Below are positions 1 through 11,700 of a stretch of 64,000 bases of DNA, piece after piece. Below the pieces are notes generated by a model. The model made no database searches. It worked only from the letters and a program-made list of their open reading frames with translations, and was not told where the DNA came from. The stretch is from contig JACATO010000086.1 of the NCBI GenBank assembly GCA_018389105.1, forward strand, positions 1,762,563 through 1,826,562, in the 5' to 3' direction. How positions within the stretch are numbered: the stretch's first letter is position 1; every line of letters begins with the position of its first letter. The translations under genes were made by a program, and so were the position numbers. Origin of the DNA: Nautilus pompilius (taxonomy: Eukaryota > Mollusca > Cephalopoda > Nautilida > Nautilidae).

Positions 1-1225
1 GTTGTGATTTTATTCATTAATCTATTAATTCAAGGTATTTACGGTTTTTTTTTTAAATTCGAAAGAGCAACATTATAATTTGAACCACTCCCCATAAATC
101 TTATGAGGATAATTTGTCTGCAGTGGGTCTTAATGGATCGGCTCGTCACAGGAAACAGAAGTTTTTTTTTTTTCCATTTGATTCTAGTATACAAAATAAG
201 CATTATTATTGCTATTGCTTTTCTCTTATTTGGGATTATAGCCAAAGAAGCATAAAATCGATGAGTTCATTTGTAGGAGGAATCGATACATTAGGAATTT
301 GCTTGTTAATTTTTATCTGTATGCTGTTAAACTTAATTCCAACGTTGGGCCCCGGTCCCCCACAAATCTATACTCGAGGACACACAGTAATTATTATCAA
401 AACCGTGCGATCTAAAAAGAAAAACTTGCGTTGAAAGTCAGTGTTTCAAAAGGAAACTTTAGCCCGTTTCCTTGGTAACAAAACCGTAGTGAAACTTTTG
501 CGTCAGCCAGTTGTTTTAAATAATCTGTCGGCTTAGATTTAAATTTTTTAAAAAAATTAGTCTCCAGGGGTCGCCCAGAGTCGTTAAGAAAGTTATAGGT
601 AGGAAGGATAAATATAGCTTTTTACAAGTCAAACCGAACGTTTGTATTTGTCGGTTTATTTACATTTACTGAGAAAGTTATTCGACATCTTTTAAGTCGT
701 ATCAAGGAAACGCCTTTCTTTGCTAGGTTTTCCGGTTACCGTGCTGTGTTCTTCTGAGTTACAATGCAGTTATGGCCGACGATTTCAGATGGCACCTATT
801 GATTTTTACCTCAATAGCTTATGGCATCTGTGAGAGCGAATATCGCCATCACGGGAAATAGTTTTCTGATTATATGGTAGGAAATGACCGCAAGCTTCGT
901 TTCATTTCCACTCCTCTAAAACTAATAAAAAACAATCTTTTGTCGAATCAATATTAGGTTCTTGACAAAGGTCCTACGTAAACAGCATAAGAATAGCCTC
1001 CCACTCATGTTTACTGTTTCGGACAATTTTCTGAAATCTTGTTATGTATCACCTGTGGATAACAGGAAACTGGATCAACGTACGTCTTGTTATCGGCGTT
1101 CGCTATTCAAAACATAGACAGGCACAGAAAACCTTAGTGTTCTCGCTGATAAGCTTATCGTTAACTGGAGCTACGATGTATTAATTGCTTTCAGGGAGCC
1201 ATTTTTGTTGCAAAACCGATGCTTG
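1..1225. other. Intergenic, no gene seen
   Basis: Short overlapping open frames only, none with domain-like composition or convincing splice sites. CpG is common here: more than 20 CpG in 541-1140 by eye, in clear contrast to blocks further right. Two short poly-T runs lie near 48 and 162. Confidence 0.6.
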
Positions 1226-1405
1226 AGTGCTACTGTAGAGGGGTGGGCCGAGTTTGAATCCAAGTCGTTGGCTTACTTGGCGCAAACTGGTTTCCTCCCA
1301 CATTTAAAATGAAAGGAACTATTAAGGCTTCCTTAGTGAGGCTGATACTCCAACTCTGGTAATTCAGAAGGGGACAGAATACTGACCCCCGTTTCCCTTT
1401 TTAGT
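1226..1405 (+). repeat. tRNA-derived SINE remnant
   Basis: A pol III B-box-like stretch (gagtttgaatcc, about 1250-1261) is followed by a body with the string tttcctcccacattt and an ending around ctgacccccgtttccc. The body resembles the copy at 45391-45605 in order of motifs. The A-box half is poor. The family name is not known to me and the borders are approximate. Confidence 0.45.
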
Positions 1406-4400
1406 TTCTTCCTGCGGGGGAAGTTCGCTAGTTGATGGCGAATTAAAAAAATCCAAATGCGATATCTAAAATTTGTTTTTGCTGTGTGGAGGACGCCACC
1501 AAGCGGCTACTGCTGACACCAGAAAATATATAGTCTAGAATTTCCCCGAAATATGAGCATCTGCAGCATTCCATCGTTTTGTTAAACCAGAAAATGAATG
1601 GTTTACGTATCATGAAGTCGACCAGTCGTTGTGGCTCTGACCATTAATACATACACATTCTCCTTCCCTCATTCTCGTGACTTGCCGACTGGTCCATTTG
1701 ATTCTTGAACGCCCTGGCCTCCGTGGGTCGACCAGCAGAGCCTAACCAATGCTAACAGGAAAGCCGGCTAAGAAGGTTATTCGGATGCAAGTTCCTCTCT
1801 TTGTACTCTGAGCGGACCGGAAAGAGCGCAGCTTGAGTACCTTTTCATTGTAGATGACTTGCCGTCACATCAAGGGCGAGCACCCAATGACAGCTTGGAA
1901 TTCGACAACGCTTTCGACAACTCGGTTAGTACGGCATCGGAGAAGTTTAACGAGATTTGAGATGTTCAAGAAATTAATATTTCATATATTTCTACATCTT
2001 GCATCGTTTCATCGATAATAGGGACTTTCGGTACTGCTGAATGGACATAGGCAGAAGCTGGAGCAGCGGGTTTATGCTTCTGGTGTTTCGACTTTTCGAA
2101 TAATTTAATGTGCAAGAATTTTGACCCAAATAAAAATAAAGATAAAGAGCCATCGATATCAGTTCTGAAAAAATCCGTGATTTCGAGTAGAATATAATTC
2201 GATCTTAACGTGATTGAAAACGATGAAAGGAATGGGTTATTTCCGTGGAGGTGCTGGACGACGGAGTGAGCAGCCAACGATTTCCTTCGAATTGTAATAA
2301 ACCTGAAGAGTCAATTAATTCCGACCGGTAACTCAACGTTTGGGATTCGAACAGAGAAAGAGAAATAATAATAGTATATTAACGAAAAAATCGTCTATGA
2401 AGTTTACTGCACATGTAATGGTCATTGTATGAGAAAAACGTTAAATTTGTTTAGTTATTCGTAAAGGGAACTGTTAACTATCTGTAACGATACCCCCCTT
2501 TTCCAATAGACATCGTCTGTATACCTGTTGTACAATTGTTCCCCACCCGGCGAAGGTCGGCAACCCTTTGGGGTGCTCGAGTTAGACGTTTGAACCTCCT
2601 TCGGAGAAGATGGGGCAGCCCTTGCATCTACTCGGCAGTGGACCGCGTGATCTCGCTGCTCCCGGGGCACTCAGTATCAGTTGCTTTAGATTGTCAGACG
2701 TCTGTTTACCGCCCATCCGCGAGTTTTAGCTATTATTCTCCTGCTATTACTTGATTATTAAAGAAGAATTAAGTGAGTTCTTCAACAGTCAGAGCTACAA
2801 TAATACGTTTTCTACACACATGAATGATTCAGTAAGCGGGTGTAAGCTTTACTAAGGTTACCGTATACATATAGTTAATGCTCCTTTCCATACATTATCA
2901 TACAATGCTAGATTTTGTGACCACGGCGGAAAACTTAAATCTATTCCCATTGGGACCGCACGGGACATTAGATCGCTGCCACCAACTATCACCAGTGTTG
3001 GATATCGATAAAAGCTGCCTCATCAAGTGGACTTGATGCTGCGGCATCCTGGGCCTAATGGAAATATTCATAGCGGACCATTCTGGGAAATACGACAGTT
3101 ATTCATTGTCTTTCACTGCAAACTAGTTACACTACCTCGTAAAAACTGTAGGTTTCCTGCTACAAAGATGCTCGGAACACCCATATTGCCTTCCCTTGAT
3201 AAGATACCGGCTACTTTAAGAGGAAGACAACTAATCAACATCTTCCATGTTATTACCGGCCTTGTCGGCCAGGTGCGAGTCCACAGAGTTGAACTGAGAA
3301 GCCTCATCGCCATATTTTCGAGGCCACAGCTACGAAGATCTAAATAAAAGCTTCAGTCGTTTTTTTTTAAAAAAATTAACAAAAATGAAAGTTGTCTTTC
3401 GACAGTCGGCTCCTTCGGTTAACCAGTAATAAGCCAGCAGACTTCAGTAACGCTGACGCCGTCCTGGGGCCATGGAAGTCGACACGTGGGTTCGTTGAGA
3501 AGACGGTATCAATTGAAAAAGAAAAGTTTCGTGACGTTCTCCTCAGTCAGACAAGGAGATTGTATCGATTAGATATTACGCGATGCTTTGTGTAGGATGT
3601 TTTATTGTCAAGTAGAATCTACCCATAAGCTCACTTATGTAATTATCCCTGTTTCCCACTCCACCTAATTTAGCTAATCGGGTTCAATTACAGCGGCACG
3701 GGATCAGATTAAATCTGCGCTCGCAAATAGCAAGGACGCTGCGTGTGGGTGACATCTGTTGATATTAATGGAGTCCGGAATAAAATCTGTTATTGTCTAC
3801 TTATAATTTAATAGAAATTAATGGTAAAAATATTTATATTCACCTAGTACTACGAGGTTCTCCTGTATCGAAGCTTAGTGGTTCAACGGGTGACTATTAC
3901 ACTGTTTCTGTTTGTAATACGGAAGGTGTGCGCATGGATTCACCACTCTCATCGGTGATAGCCAGTGTTACAGAAAGCTACTTATACTGGGTGGGGGGGT
4001 ATTATCTGGATTATGAATCATGACGTCGAGTTTCGGTGAAGAAGGGCTTCGTAAACTGCCTGAATATCAGCAGACCGACAAAATGGTTATCCAATCTACG
4101 TGCAAACAAACAAAGATTTCAGAACCAGTCTGTGAACTTAAATAGAAGTGTAGTTACATTGATACTTGTCAGTGGCTGAAGCAGACTTACAACCAAGAAG
4201 TTCGCATCGCCAATGGATGCTACAAATACACCTGAGGACGGAAACTTCTCTAAACGTAGCAGTGACGAAGGTAATAGTCAATCATTAAGTAGGTTTACTT
4301 TCTGCTTTATATTATTACTTCACACAAACCCGCGTTCAACAGACAACGTTCTCCATCACGGATGTTTCTGAATCCATAAATCCAGATTTATTTTAGCCTG

Positions 4401-6013
4401 CATCGTCGTTTGTAGTCGTTAAGAAAGTGGGGGTAAAAAAAGAAAAGGGTTCCAATTTCAGCACTCGCTCGCCATTTTTTCTTACATTTAATGGCCGACT
4501 GCGTTCCTTTTAGTTTTTTTTTTTCTCTTCCGGCGCTTTCCGCTCCTCCTGTCGGCCAGCAAGCAGAACTAATTAAAAACCTCTCTCGTGCCACGGCGGT
4601 CCCGTGGTCTGCGCGCGAAGAGGAAATTAACTCTCCCTGCCGTCGCACCAGCTGTATGGTAGTATTCGTGTCTCCACCTACAGGGTTAATGGCGAACTGT
4701 CGGGCCCCATAACAGACATTCTTCGCTCGCTGTGAACTAAGTGGCTACAACCGGCACCGAAAGCCTGGAACTTCCTTCCTGGGATTCGGTCACAGAGCGT
4801 TCGGAGACGCATTCCTGAATTTCAGCTTCATTCTTCTCACGTTTATCCGTTCGTCTGCTTTCTCCCTCCCTCCACCTCCACCATAATTTTTCTTGAAACC
4901 GGTTTCATTCTCAGATTTTATCTCACTTTCTGGCGAAAGCGGTCGGCGATGCTTCCGCCTACACGTGATGAGTTACCTTCCTTTGTCCCATCTTCACGAG
5001 AGTAGTTCACCCTTCACCCCCAGGGCAGGCAGAAGTCCGAATGTAGAGCGACGGCCCGTCGTTATCCATCTCCTTCTGGTACGTTCTGCACCCTGATAAA
5101 GCCAAACCGGCGACCGTTGATGTCAATGGCGGATGCAGACAAACAAGTGATTAGCTGCGGTTTGTTCAATTTCCAAAATAAAATAAATGAAGTTTACATC
5201 AAACGAAAAATTCCTTTTTGTTTGTGGCTTTCTGATTAGTAACTCATTATCGATTAGTCTCCGTCTCAGTAAAGCGGCTTGATTACCATTATCGATTATT
5301 TAATCAGCGGTCTTGGATGTCTCGGAAATGACCGCACGAGCTCGCGGTTCTTCCGCAAGTATCCATGGTTACTGGACTGTTTTCCTTCGTGACTTGACTT
5401 GTCACGATCACGTGGGACACGCCTGCAGCAGGCAGGGGGAAGGGGGTACTCGATCCAACACCAAAATAAAATGTCCGGCATTTATTAAAATAAATAAAAC
5501 ATTCACGTTTCACGACGAAGTCCTTTTGTTTTCTGGTGACCCACGTTAACGGTGCAACTACAAACCAAGAAAGTATCGTGGCCGTTTTAAACTCGCGTAC
5601 CCTATAATTTTGCCATGTCGGTACGCAAAGCATTTAGCAGTGTATTATCCCCCCCTCAGTTTCCTAAACCAAACGCCAGGCCGTTAATGGAACCTGCGAT
5701 TTTAGATGTGGGAGTAAACAGGAGAGCCCGAAAGAAATCCTGCTAAGGGTTTCGTGTCTGAAAACATGGTCAGCCCGGTCTAACGGCTCCAGTCTTCACA
5801 GCAACATTAGTAGGTACAGCGCGGACATTTGCCATTTTTAGTTAAATTTACTTTGGACTCAGCCTGAAATTGGAAACGCAAAATTCGTCTAGGAAGTTCG
5901 GTGCTTGCCATGTTTTATTCCGGCCATCGGAGGTTTGTTAATAGCGGGGGTGGGACTGGCGCGCAGCAAATAGGATGAACATAGGTCCAGACATCTTTGA
6001 AAAACAAGACAAT
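1406..6013. other. Intergenic, no supported gene
   Basis: About 4.6 kb with normal CpG frequency and some GC-richer patches (2530-2700, 4490-5100). The open frames here overlap each other on both strands, lack recognisable motifs and are best read as chance frames. I see no RNA gene or complete transposon. Confidence 0.5.
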
Positions 6014-6014
6014 C

Positions 6015-6095
<81 letters not shown>
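6014..6095. repeat. (ATT)n microsatellite
   Basis: About 80 bp of ATT/TTA triplets with a single interruption near 6061. It ends about 60 bp before the Tc1-like element. Confidence 0.95.
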
Positions 6096-6154
6096 CGCAC
6101 AATAACTTAAGTTTTGAATCAGATAATCGCTAGGAATTTATGGGGAAATAGCTA

Positions 6155-6375
6155 CAGTGGTGTGCAAAAGTCTTGCATAAAAATAATTTTTCCTGTAAAT
6201 TAGCTCGCATTTTGTCGAAAGCAGCTGTTACCAAATCTTGTTAATTAAAGTATTTCTATATCGCTGTTGTGCATCTATTCCAATAATATCAAGCATATTG
6301 TTCCATTGTAAGAAAAGTTATATTTTTTAGAAAATCATTTGCATCAAATCAACGTGTGCAAAAGTGTTGCATAAA
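6155..6375 (+). repeat. Left inverted repeat of Tc1-like element
   Basis: Outer motif at 6155-6178 and inner related motif at 6353-6375 (cgtgtgcaaaagtgttgcat). Both motifs share the core gtgcaaaagt and face the same way. Confidence 0.85.
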
Positions 6376-6435
6376 ATCCAGACAGCTATCTAATCAATTC
6401 AGATTCAATCCCGATTATGCAGAAAGTGATCAGAT

Positions 6436-7718
6436 CTATAAATAATGAGTAGAATATCCGAAATTCTTGATAACTGGTTCACAACGACGAGGCATGCTGG
6501 CTACCAAACGCTGACAATTGTCACTACTGAACTCCGACCAGGCTTCCTCGATTTTCCGTTTCAAATCAGTTTTATTTTTCGGTTTCTTGGCACTAAGGCT
6601 GAGTTTGATCGAGTGCCAAATGTTTAAGATGGGATTGAGATCCGGGCTTTGATCCAGCCAGTCGAGGAGAGGGATTCGCAACTCTGCCATCAAAGCCTTG
6701 ACACTCCCAGCTGTGGATGGGGGCGTTGTCCTGCCGATAGATGGCCGTCACACATACACGGTTCGACAATGTCCGAGACGATCTTTTTTTTTTTTATTTG
6801 TTTGGTGATTGCATAAGTGGTGCGTGTTTATCTTGGAGTTGGTGGCCGAAGCCGTGTAGGGGCCGAAGCCCGGTGTGGAGCAAGCTCCCGTTAAGGCCTA
6901 AAAGGTCCGGTTGAGGCGCCGAAGCACCTCGTGTAACTGACTGCCGAAGCTACCAGGGTGGGGAGCGCGAACAACCCCCGTTAGAGTGACTGCTTCCCCA
7001 GCCAAAAACCAATCTTAGGGAAAAGGCCTCAGCTCGTCAAGCCCGAAACCGGTCTTGACGTAGTCATGAGCATTCATTCGACCCTCCACGTGATGCAACG
7101 GACCGACACTGGACGATTGAAAACAGCCCCAAACCATGGCCGAATCTCCCCCTGCCTGCAGAGTCGGTCGAGTGCAATTAGGATGGTATTTCTCGGACAC
7201 CGATCGCCGAACGTACACCCGACCCGCCGAGTGGACCCTCACGAATATGCTTTCGTCGGAAAACAACACTCGGGACCACTGGGTCAAGGTCCGGTGGAGA
7301 TGGACGCGAGCCAACTGCAGTCGCTTTCGACCATTGTCCAGACTGATGAACGGTCTCTTTTGTGCCGATCGCCCGAACAGTCCCATGTGGATCCAACGCC
7401 GTCTGATGGTGCACGAGGTCAACTGGATCCCATGGTACCTTGACAAGGCGGTCTGGGTGTCGGTGGAAGTGCGGAATTGGTCCGAGTTCGACATGCGGGC
7501 GATCAGACGATCCTGTCGAGCCGTCGTTTTCCGCGGTCTGCCGGCTCTGCGTTTAGAAATTAGGCTCCCATCGGCTTTCCAACGTCTCACGGTGCGAGAT
7601 ATCGTCGACCGATTGCAGCCGATACGATCCGCAACAACCCACTCAGTTTCACCATCTTCTTTCATTCGAAAAAGATTGTGACCCGCTGTTCGGGGGTCAA
7701 ATATCGAGCTCTCGGCAT
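6436..7718 (-). pseudogene. Tc1-like transposase (DD34E family), broken
   Basis: Reading on the minus strand, the likely start is the ATG at 7718 (MPRARYLTPEQRVTIFFE). A frameshift near 7665 joins it to a frame holding a paired helix-turn-helix region (GCNRSTISRTVRRW, then GRPRKTTARQDRLIARM). The catalytic domain follows: first Asp in VLFSDESIF, a GDSAMVWGCF motif, second Asp in QDNAPIHSW (about 6690-6720), then LDQSPDLNPILNIW. In this family the last motif normally reads NPIEN; here the catalytic Glu is replaced by Leu (codon TTA). The retroposon insert at 6786-7049 interrupts the gene between VWGCF and QDNAP. Frameshift, insertion and lost Glu all mean it is inactive. Confidence 0.9.
6786..7049 (-). 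mobile_element. Poly-A retroposon inserted in the Tc1 gene
   Basis: On the minus strand this 264-bp piece runs from about 7049 to a poly-A tail at about 6784-6794 and is far GC-richer than its host. It is flanked by a near-perfect 7-bp duplication (cggtctt at 7050-7056, cgatctt at 6779-6785), as target-primed insertion leaves. It contains several short hairpin-like motifs with a CTTCGG core (cgggcttcggccc, aggtgcttcggcgcct). No tRNA-like A/B boxes and no coding are seen. It is most likely the 5'-truncated 3' end of a LINE, or a SINE using that tail. The family is unassigned. Confidence 0.7.
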
Positions 7719-7830
7719 CACTATATTGAACAGAAATGAATTAAAATAGTGGAAAATGACAGTTTTTCATATTTATATTCTACTCTCCTAAACTATTATA
7801 CCACAAAATATATATTCTAATTTTTTGTAG

Positions 7831-8054
7831 TTTATGCAACACCTTTTCACACGACGATTTCATGCAAATTATTTTATTAATATTTAAATTTTGACTATGC
7901 AATTACAAAATGGATCTTAGTGTTATAAAGGCGTTTAAAGATACCGATACCTTTAAATTAAAACAGAAAACATACAATAGTTACTAATTTCTACAAAATA
8001 AGAACCCATTTTCTAAGTCTAGTCATTTTAATGCAAGACATTTGCACACCGCTG
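7831..8054 (-). repeat. Right inverted repeat of Tc1-like element
   Basis: Mirror of the left end: inner motif 7831-7853 and outer motif 8031-8054, spacing about 200 bp. The TA target duplication follows at 8055-8056. Confidence 0.85.
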
Positions 8055-8349
8055 TATGTTCGTTGGTCTGGATGCTTCACGTTTTCTAATGATGGGTTTG
8101 ATGATAGACAGATGGGCGGAGAAACACCTGAGTGAACGACGCGTTACGCGTTGTATAAAATAAGTTACTCCAGCAAGACCACCGGAAACCGCCAAGTAGT
8201 GCAGTACCTATATTAATAATGAAGACAATGAAGTCAGGAAGCCTTTATAAACATATCACAGGGGAAGGGATGGTGTGGTAAGTAACGGAAAAGTGACAGG
8301 AATCCTTCAGAGCTTTAAAGGGCAGGAGAACTATAGTGTATGATCTTAC

Positions 8350-8665
8350 CTGACAAATCGGCCACGATGAGGTTCATCAGGTACATGTAGCGCACATTAA
8401 CTCTATTCATCCCAGAAACGATCGTTGCCAAGGCCAAGCCGTTGCCGACGAAAGCTACAATGAACACGGGCAGATAGAGCCATGTCAGGACTGTGAGCGA
8501 GCTGTGCCTGGTGGTCAGATTGGCTCTAAATTCCTTTAGGAGAACGTTGACGTCGAAGTCGTATAGCATGAAGACCGTGTCGTTGAAGAGAACGTCGAAG
8601 TCCACGCTTCCTTTCATCCAGCTTCTGGTGCCGTCTGTTCGTAGACTGTGTCTGGCTTCAGTCAT
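8350..8665 (-). CDS. Class A GPCR, first coding exon (partial)
   Basis: Start taken as the ATG at 8665. The exon encodes 105 residues and ends at a good donor (CAG|GTAAGA, GT at 8349-8348). Residues 1-56 are a hydrophilic N-terminus with two N-glycosylation sequons (NDT about residue 28, NLT about 49), fitting an extracellular tail. TM1 is at about 57-83 with the family Asn-1.50 in VGNGLALATI (residue 75). After a short basic loop, TM2 starts with the LMNLIVAD motif, whose Asp-2.50 is residue 103. This pattern is typical of rhodopsin-family neuropeptide receptors, but the ligand class cannot be told from TM1-TM2. The remaining exons should lie at lower coordinates on this strand; none is seen between 8349 and the window start. 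Confidence 0.8.
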
Positions 8666-8719
8666 ACCTACGGTACTTCGGTGGCTGCTGCCAGTTTTGA
8701 GCACAGCCGGCTAATGTTT

Positions 8720-11700
8720 GATTAAGCGCAAGAAGGAGGAGGAGGGGGGAAGAGAACGACAACGAATTTAATAGACAACAATGTTCGTAAATTTGCCGCT
8801 GTTAAGGTGAGAATGAAAGTACCAGAAGCGGGTGACCTTTACGGACGTAAATCAATGCGAAATCTCTGGAGGAAAAGAAACAGTATCTGCAGGCGATCAA
8901 AAGGAAGGAATACCTTTGACAGCCAGAAGGAAAGGAACGGCTGAGAGAAATCGATACGGAAATATTACACGCCACACAAGTTTCCAGGAAGTAGCTCTGG
9001 TTGTCAGCTAACTATTTGACGTGAGGCACTCCGTTAACAGTATATGGCTTAGTACAATGGTACCTTTCTATTTGTTAACATCGATGTCTCCAAAATACCG
9101 TCTACTCGTTTTTAATCGCCTCGAAATATGTCATGCTTCGAATCGGACAACGTCGCGAGGAAAATGGGGTTATCTCCCGTGAAACTGTTGACTTAATTTC
9201 CATCATCTCGCCCTGCCTTTCTGGACATTACAAGTTTTGACTTACTAACATAATTGTGATATCCAATTTTTACCCAGAATTACACCCTGTAGTTTTATAA
9301 TTATGATCTTGCAGTGAGAGCAAAGAATAAAAATTTTTTTTTTACAAATTAATTACAAAAATTTTAAGCCGCAAGGTGTTTTTAAAATGGAGTCAGAATT
9401 ATATACAGACTTTATGGAGTTTGTCGTATTCTTCTAAACTGATAACTCACAGTCCTTGAAATAGATTGTGTCGGTAGCATACCTTTCAAATAATTATACA
9501 CCGAACTTTAAATACGTTTTTCCTGTCGTATGTTTCTAAACTGATTGTACATCTTTCTTCTAATGTGTTGCATTATTGCTATTTCTCTACAGTCGTTAGA
9601 ATGAACAAAATTGTTAAGTAGAGACCTGATAAATAAGGAAAACGCACGTGACTCCATCAGAAGTAGCGGAGGTTTACAAATAGCCCATCGTCAAACTATG
9701 ATTCAAAAATAGGTTTTGTTACTTTTATTTCTCTGTCGATATAGAAAACGTTTGGCTATCTTTAAACAAACCAGAAAGCAGCAAACTCATCAACCATAAA
9801 CTGGACATTCCGTGAGAAGTTTTCAAGATCTCAGAGTCTTTACATGGAGATCGGGAAGAATAAAACATCTTGCAGTTTTTCTTTAAGCATTGTTATTGTG
9901 TTCACTTCCGTTCTTTTATTATATTAGGATTAGCTGTTAATGATGCTGTTTTCTAGCCATTTCCAACCTCTACTGTACTCTTAGCCTATCTTTTTAAAGC
10001 CATTTGTATTGTCTGTTTTGAAGTACAGTATACCTCCAGTAAATTTATTATGTAATTAATCCATAAGTAAAATTGTAACTAATTTACTGGAATTATAAAG
10101 CCTTTTTTAAAAATTCACTGATCTCGATTTATCAAATAAAACTCACTTCATCACTAATGTTGGATATTTCACTTTTAGGTGAACAGTCAGACGGGAAAGT
10201 CACTGCTCACGATTTTTATTCAAATGATGGCATTTCTCTTAGTGATAAAGATGCGTTGTTGGATCGAAGGTGAAGAATTGTCAATTACCTACTAATTTTC
10301 TGTGTTCTAGCAATGTTGACTAAAGGAAAAAGTCTTGTGTCCTACAAGAATATCTGGAATAAGAAAGACTATAAAGTTATTCACCGCTATCATTCTCATT
10401 ATCTAAACTGAAAGGAACAGTTTAACCAAGTAATCTTAAGAAAATAGCGTATCTATTTACAGTTTTAAATATTTCTGTTTATTTATTTTTGCTATGCGTG
10501 CGTTAACTGCTAAGTTATACAAACATATTTCTGCTAATCATATGCCAGCAAAGTTCCCACAGTGATCTGGTTTTGTATAACAGTAAAGTAAAACGTTATC
10601 TACCAGAAACATTTAAGTGATGTTTGCTAATATATTTTCAGTTGTGCAATTAACGAACTGTAAGTATTCACCTGAAGCCTGCTGTTTAGTTCTGTTAACC
10701 ATCCCTGAGCTTCTCTAACTTTCTGTAGCTGGTCACCTGCCCGCTCAGGAAGGAGCCAGCCGGGTCAGTCTGGGTGGCAAATGGGTCAGCTCTGCGGACA
10801 AAGCAGGTCAGTTTTAGGTGGGGTGGGGATTGGAATTCATTTTTACATTTGTCTGACGGAAATTTAGTAGCCACAGAAGATTCGCAGAATATTCCAGACG
10901 ATGAGGTTGACGATTCACTGTGGTTAGTCGTGTTTATTCGTTGTTTGTTCTGCTAGACTTCCACTGATGCAGCAGTAATTGCGTGGAACTCAGTATGGTC
11001 TTTAATAGTTGTAGGTAAATCTTTTGTCTCCATTTTAAAATTTGCACATTTTTCAGAAAAAATCATGATCACACACACAAAAATAATTAAAACACGCGCT
11101 GTACTTTATCAAGGTGATCTTTCAGAAAATGGAGAATCTGGGTAAAATGAAAGTATACACGCAAATTTTCGAGTACTAAATACATGCACCTGAGCTAATA
11201 CATGGCAGGGCACCATTAAGGAATACACAGACGTGCTGAAGGATTTTTGGCTTGGCTGAAATATGTGACGTCATCACAGTCTACGAAAGCATAATACATG
11301 CGCTTTTGAGGTATGGATTAGTGTCTCTTGAAGTGAGAGTGGGTAAAGGTAGTTAGTCCTGCGCAAATATGATGCGTACGGAGTTGTCGGGTCTCTTCTT
11401 GAAACGGGATCTGTTGTATCGCTCATATCTGGTGGGAAAATAAGGAAAGTTTCAATTTACTAAAACTCACTGGCAATTAGAAAAAAATTATAGATAAACA
11501 ACGATAGAAAATGTTTTTTCTTATTAGATAAAACTAAGTATTTTTGTTGATAGACTTTAGTGTCAATTAAATTTGTTGTTGCTCTTTTTTCGGCTGATTC
11601 AATAATCTAGGATTTTAAAATGGCAAAAGCTGTTGTTCCGCCTAAGATACGAAAAATCATTTACGGTTTTATTGGGCCAACCGCCCGATAGCTGGTTACT

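Larger units (their letters stand above)
6155..8054 (-). mobile_element. Tc1-like DNA transposon, IR/DR type, dead
   Basis: The element is bounded by TA on both sides (6153-6154 and 8055-8056). The outer 24 bp of the two ends (beginning cagtggtgtgcaaaagtctt) are inverted repeats with two mismatches. A second repeat copy lies about 200 bp inside each end (6353-6375 and 7831-7853), so the ends are long terminal inverted repeats carrying direct repeats, the arrangement known from Sleeping Beauty-like Tc1 elements. The transposase gene lies on the minus strand. A 264-bp poly-A retroposon sits inside it (6786-7049). The total of 1900 bp fits a roughly 1.6-kb Tc1 element plus that insert. The ends are well kept, so it is not extremely old, but the gene cannot work. 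Confidence 0.92.

Noticed and set aside
2455-2754. Overlapping frames on both strands in a GC-richer patch
   Set aside because: Neither strand has a recognisable motif or splice context; the GC content alone lengthens chance frames.
7066-7681. Plus-strand frames of 125 and 181 codons
   Set aside because: They lie antisense to the Tc1 transposase and reflect its GC-rich codons.
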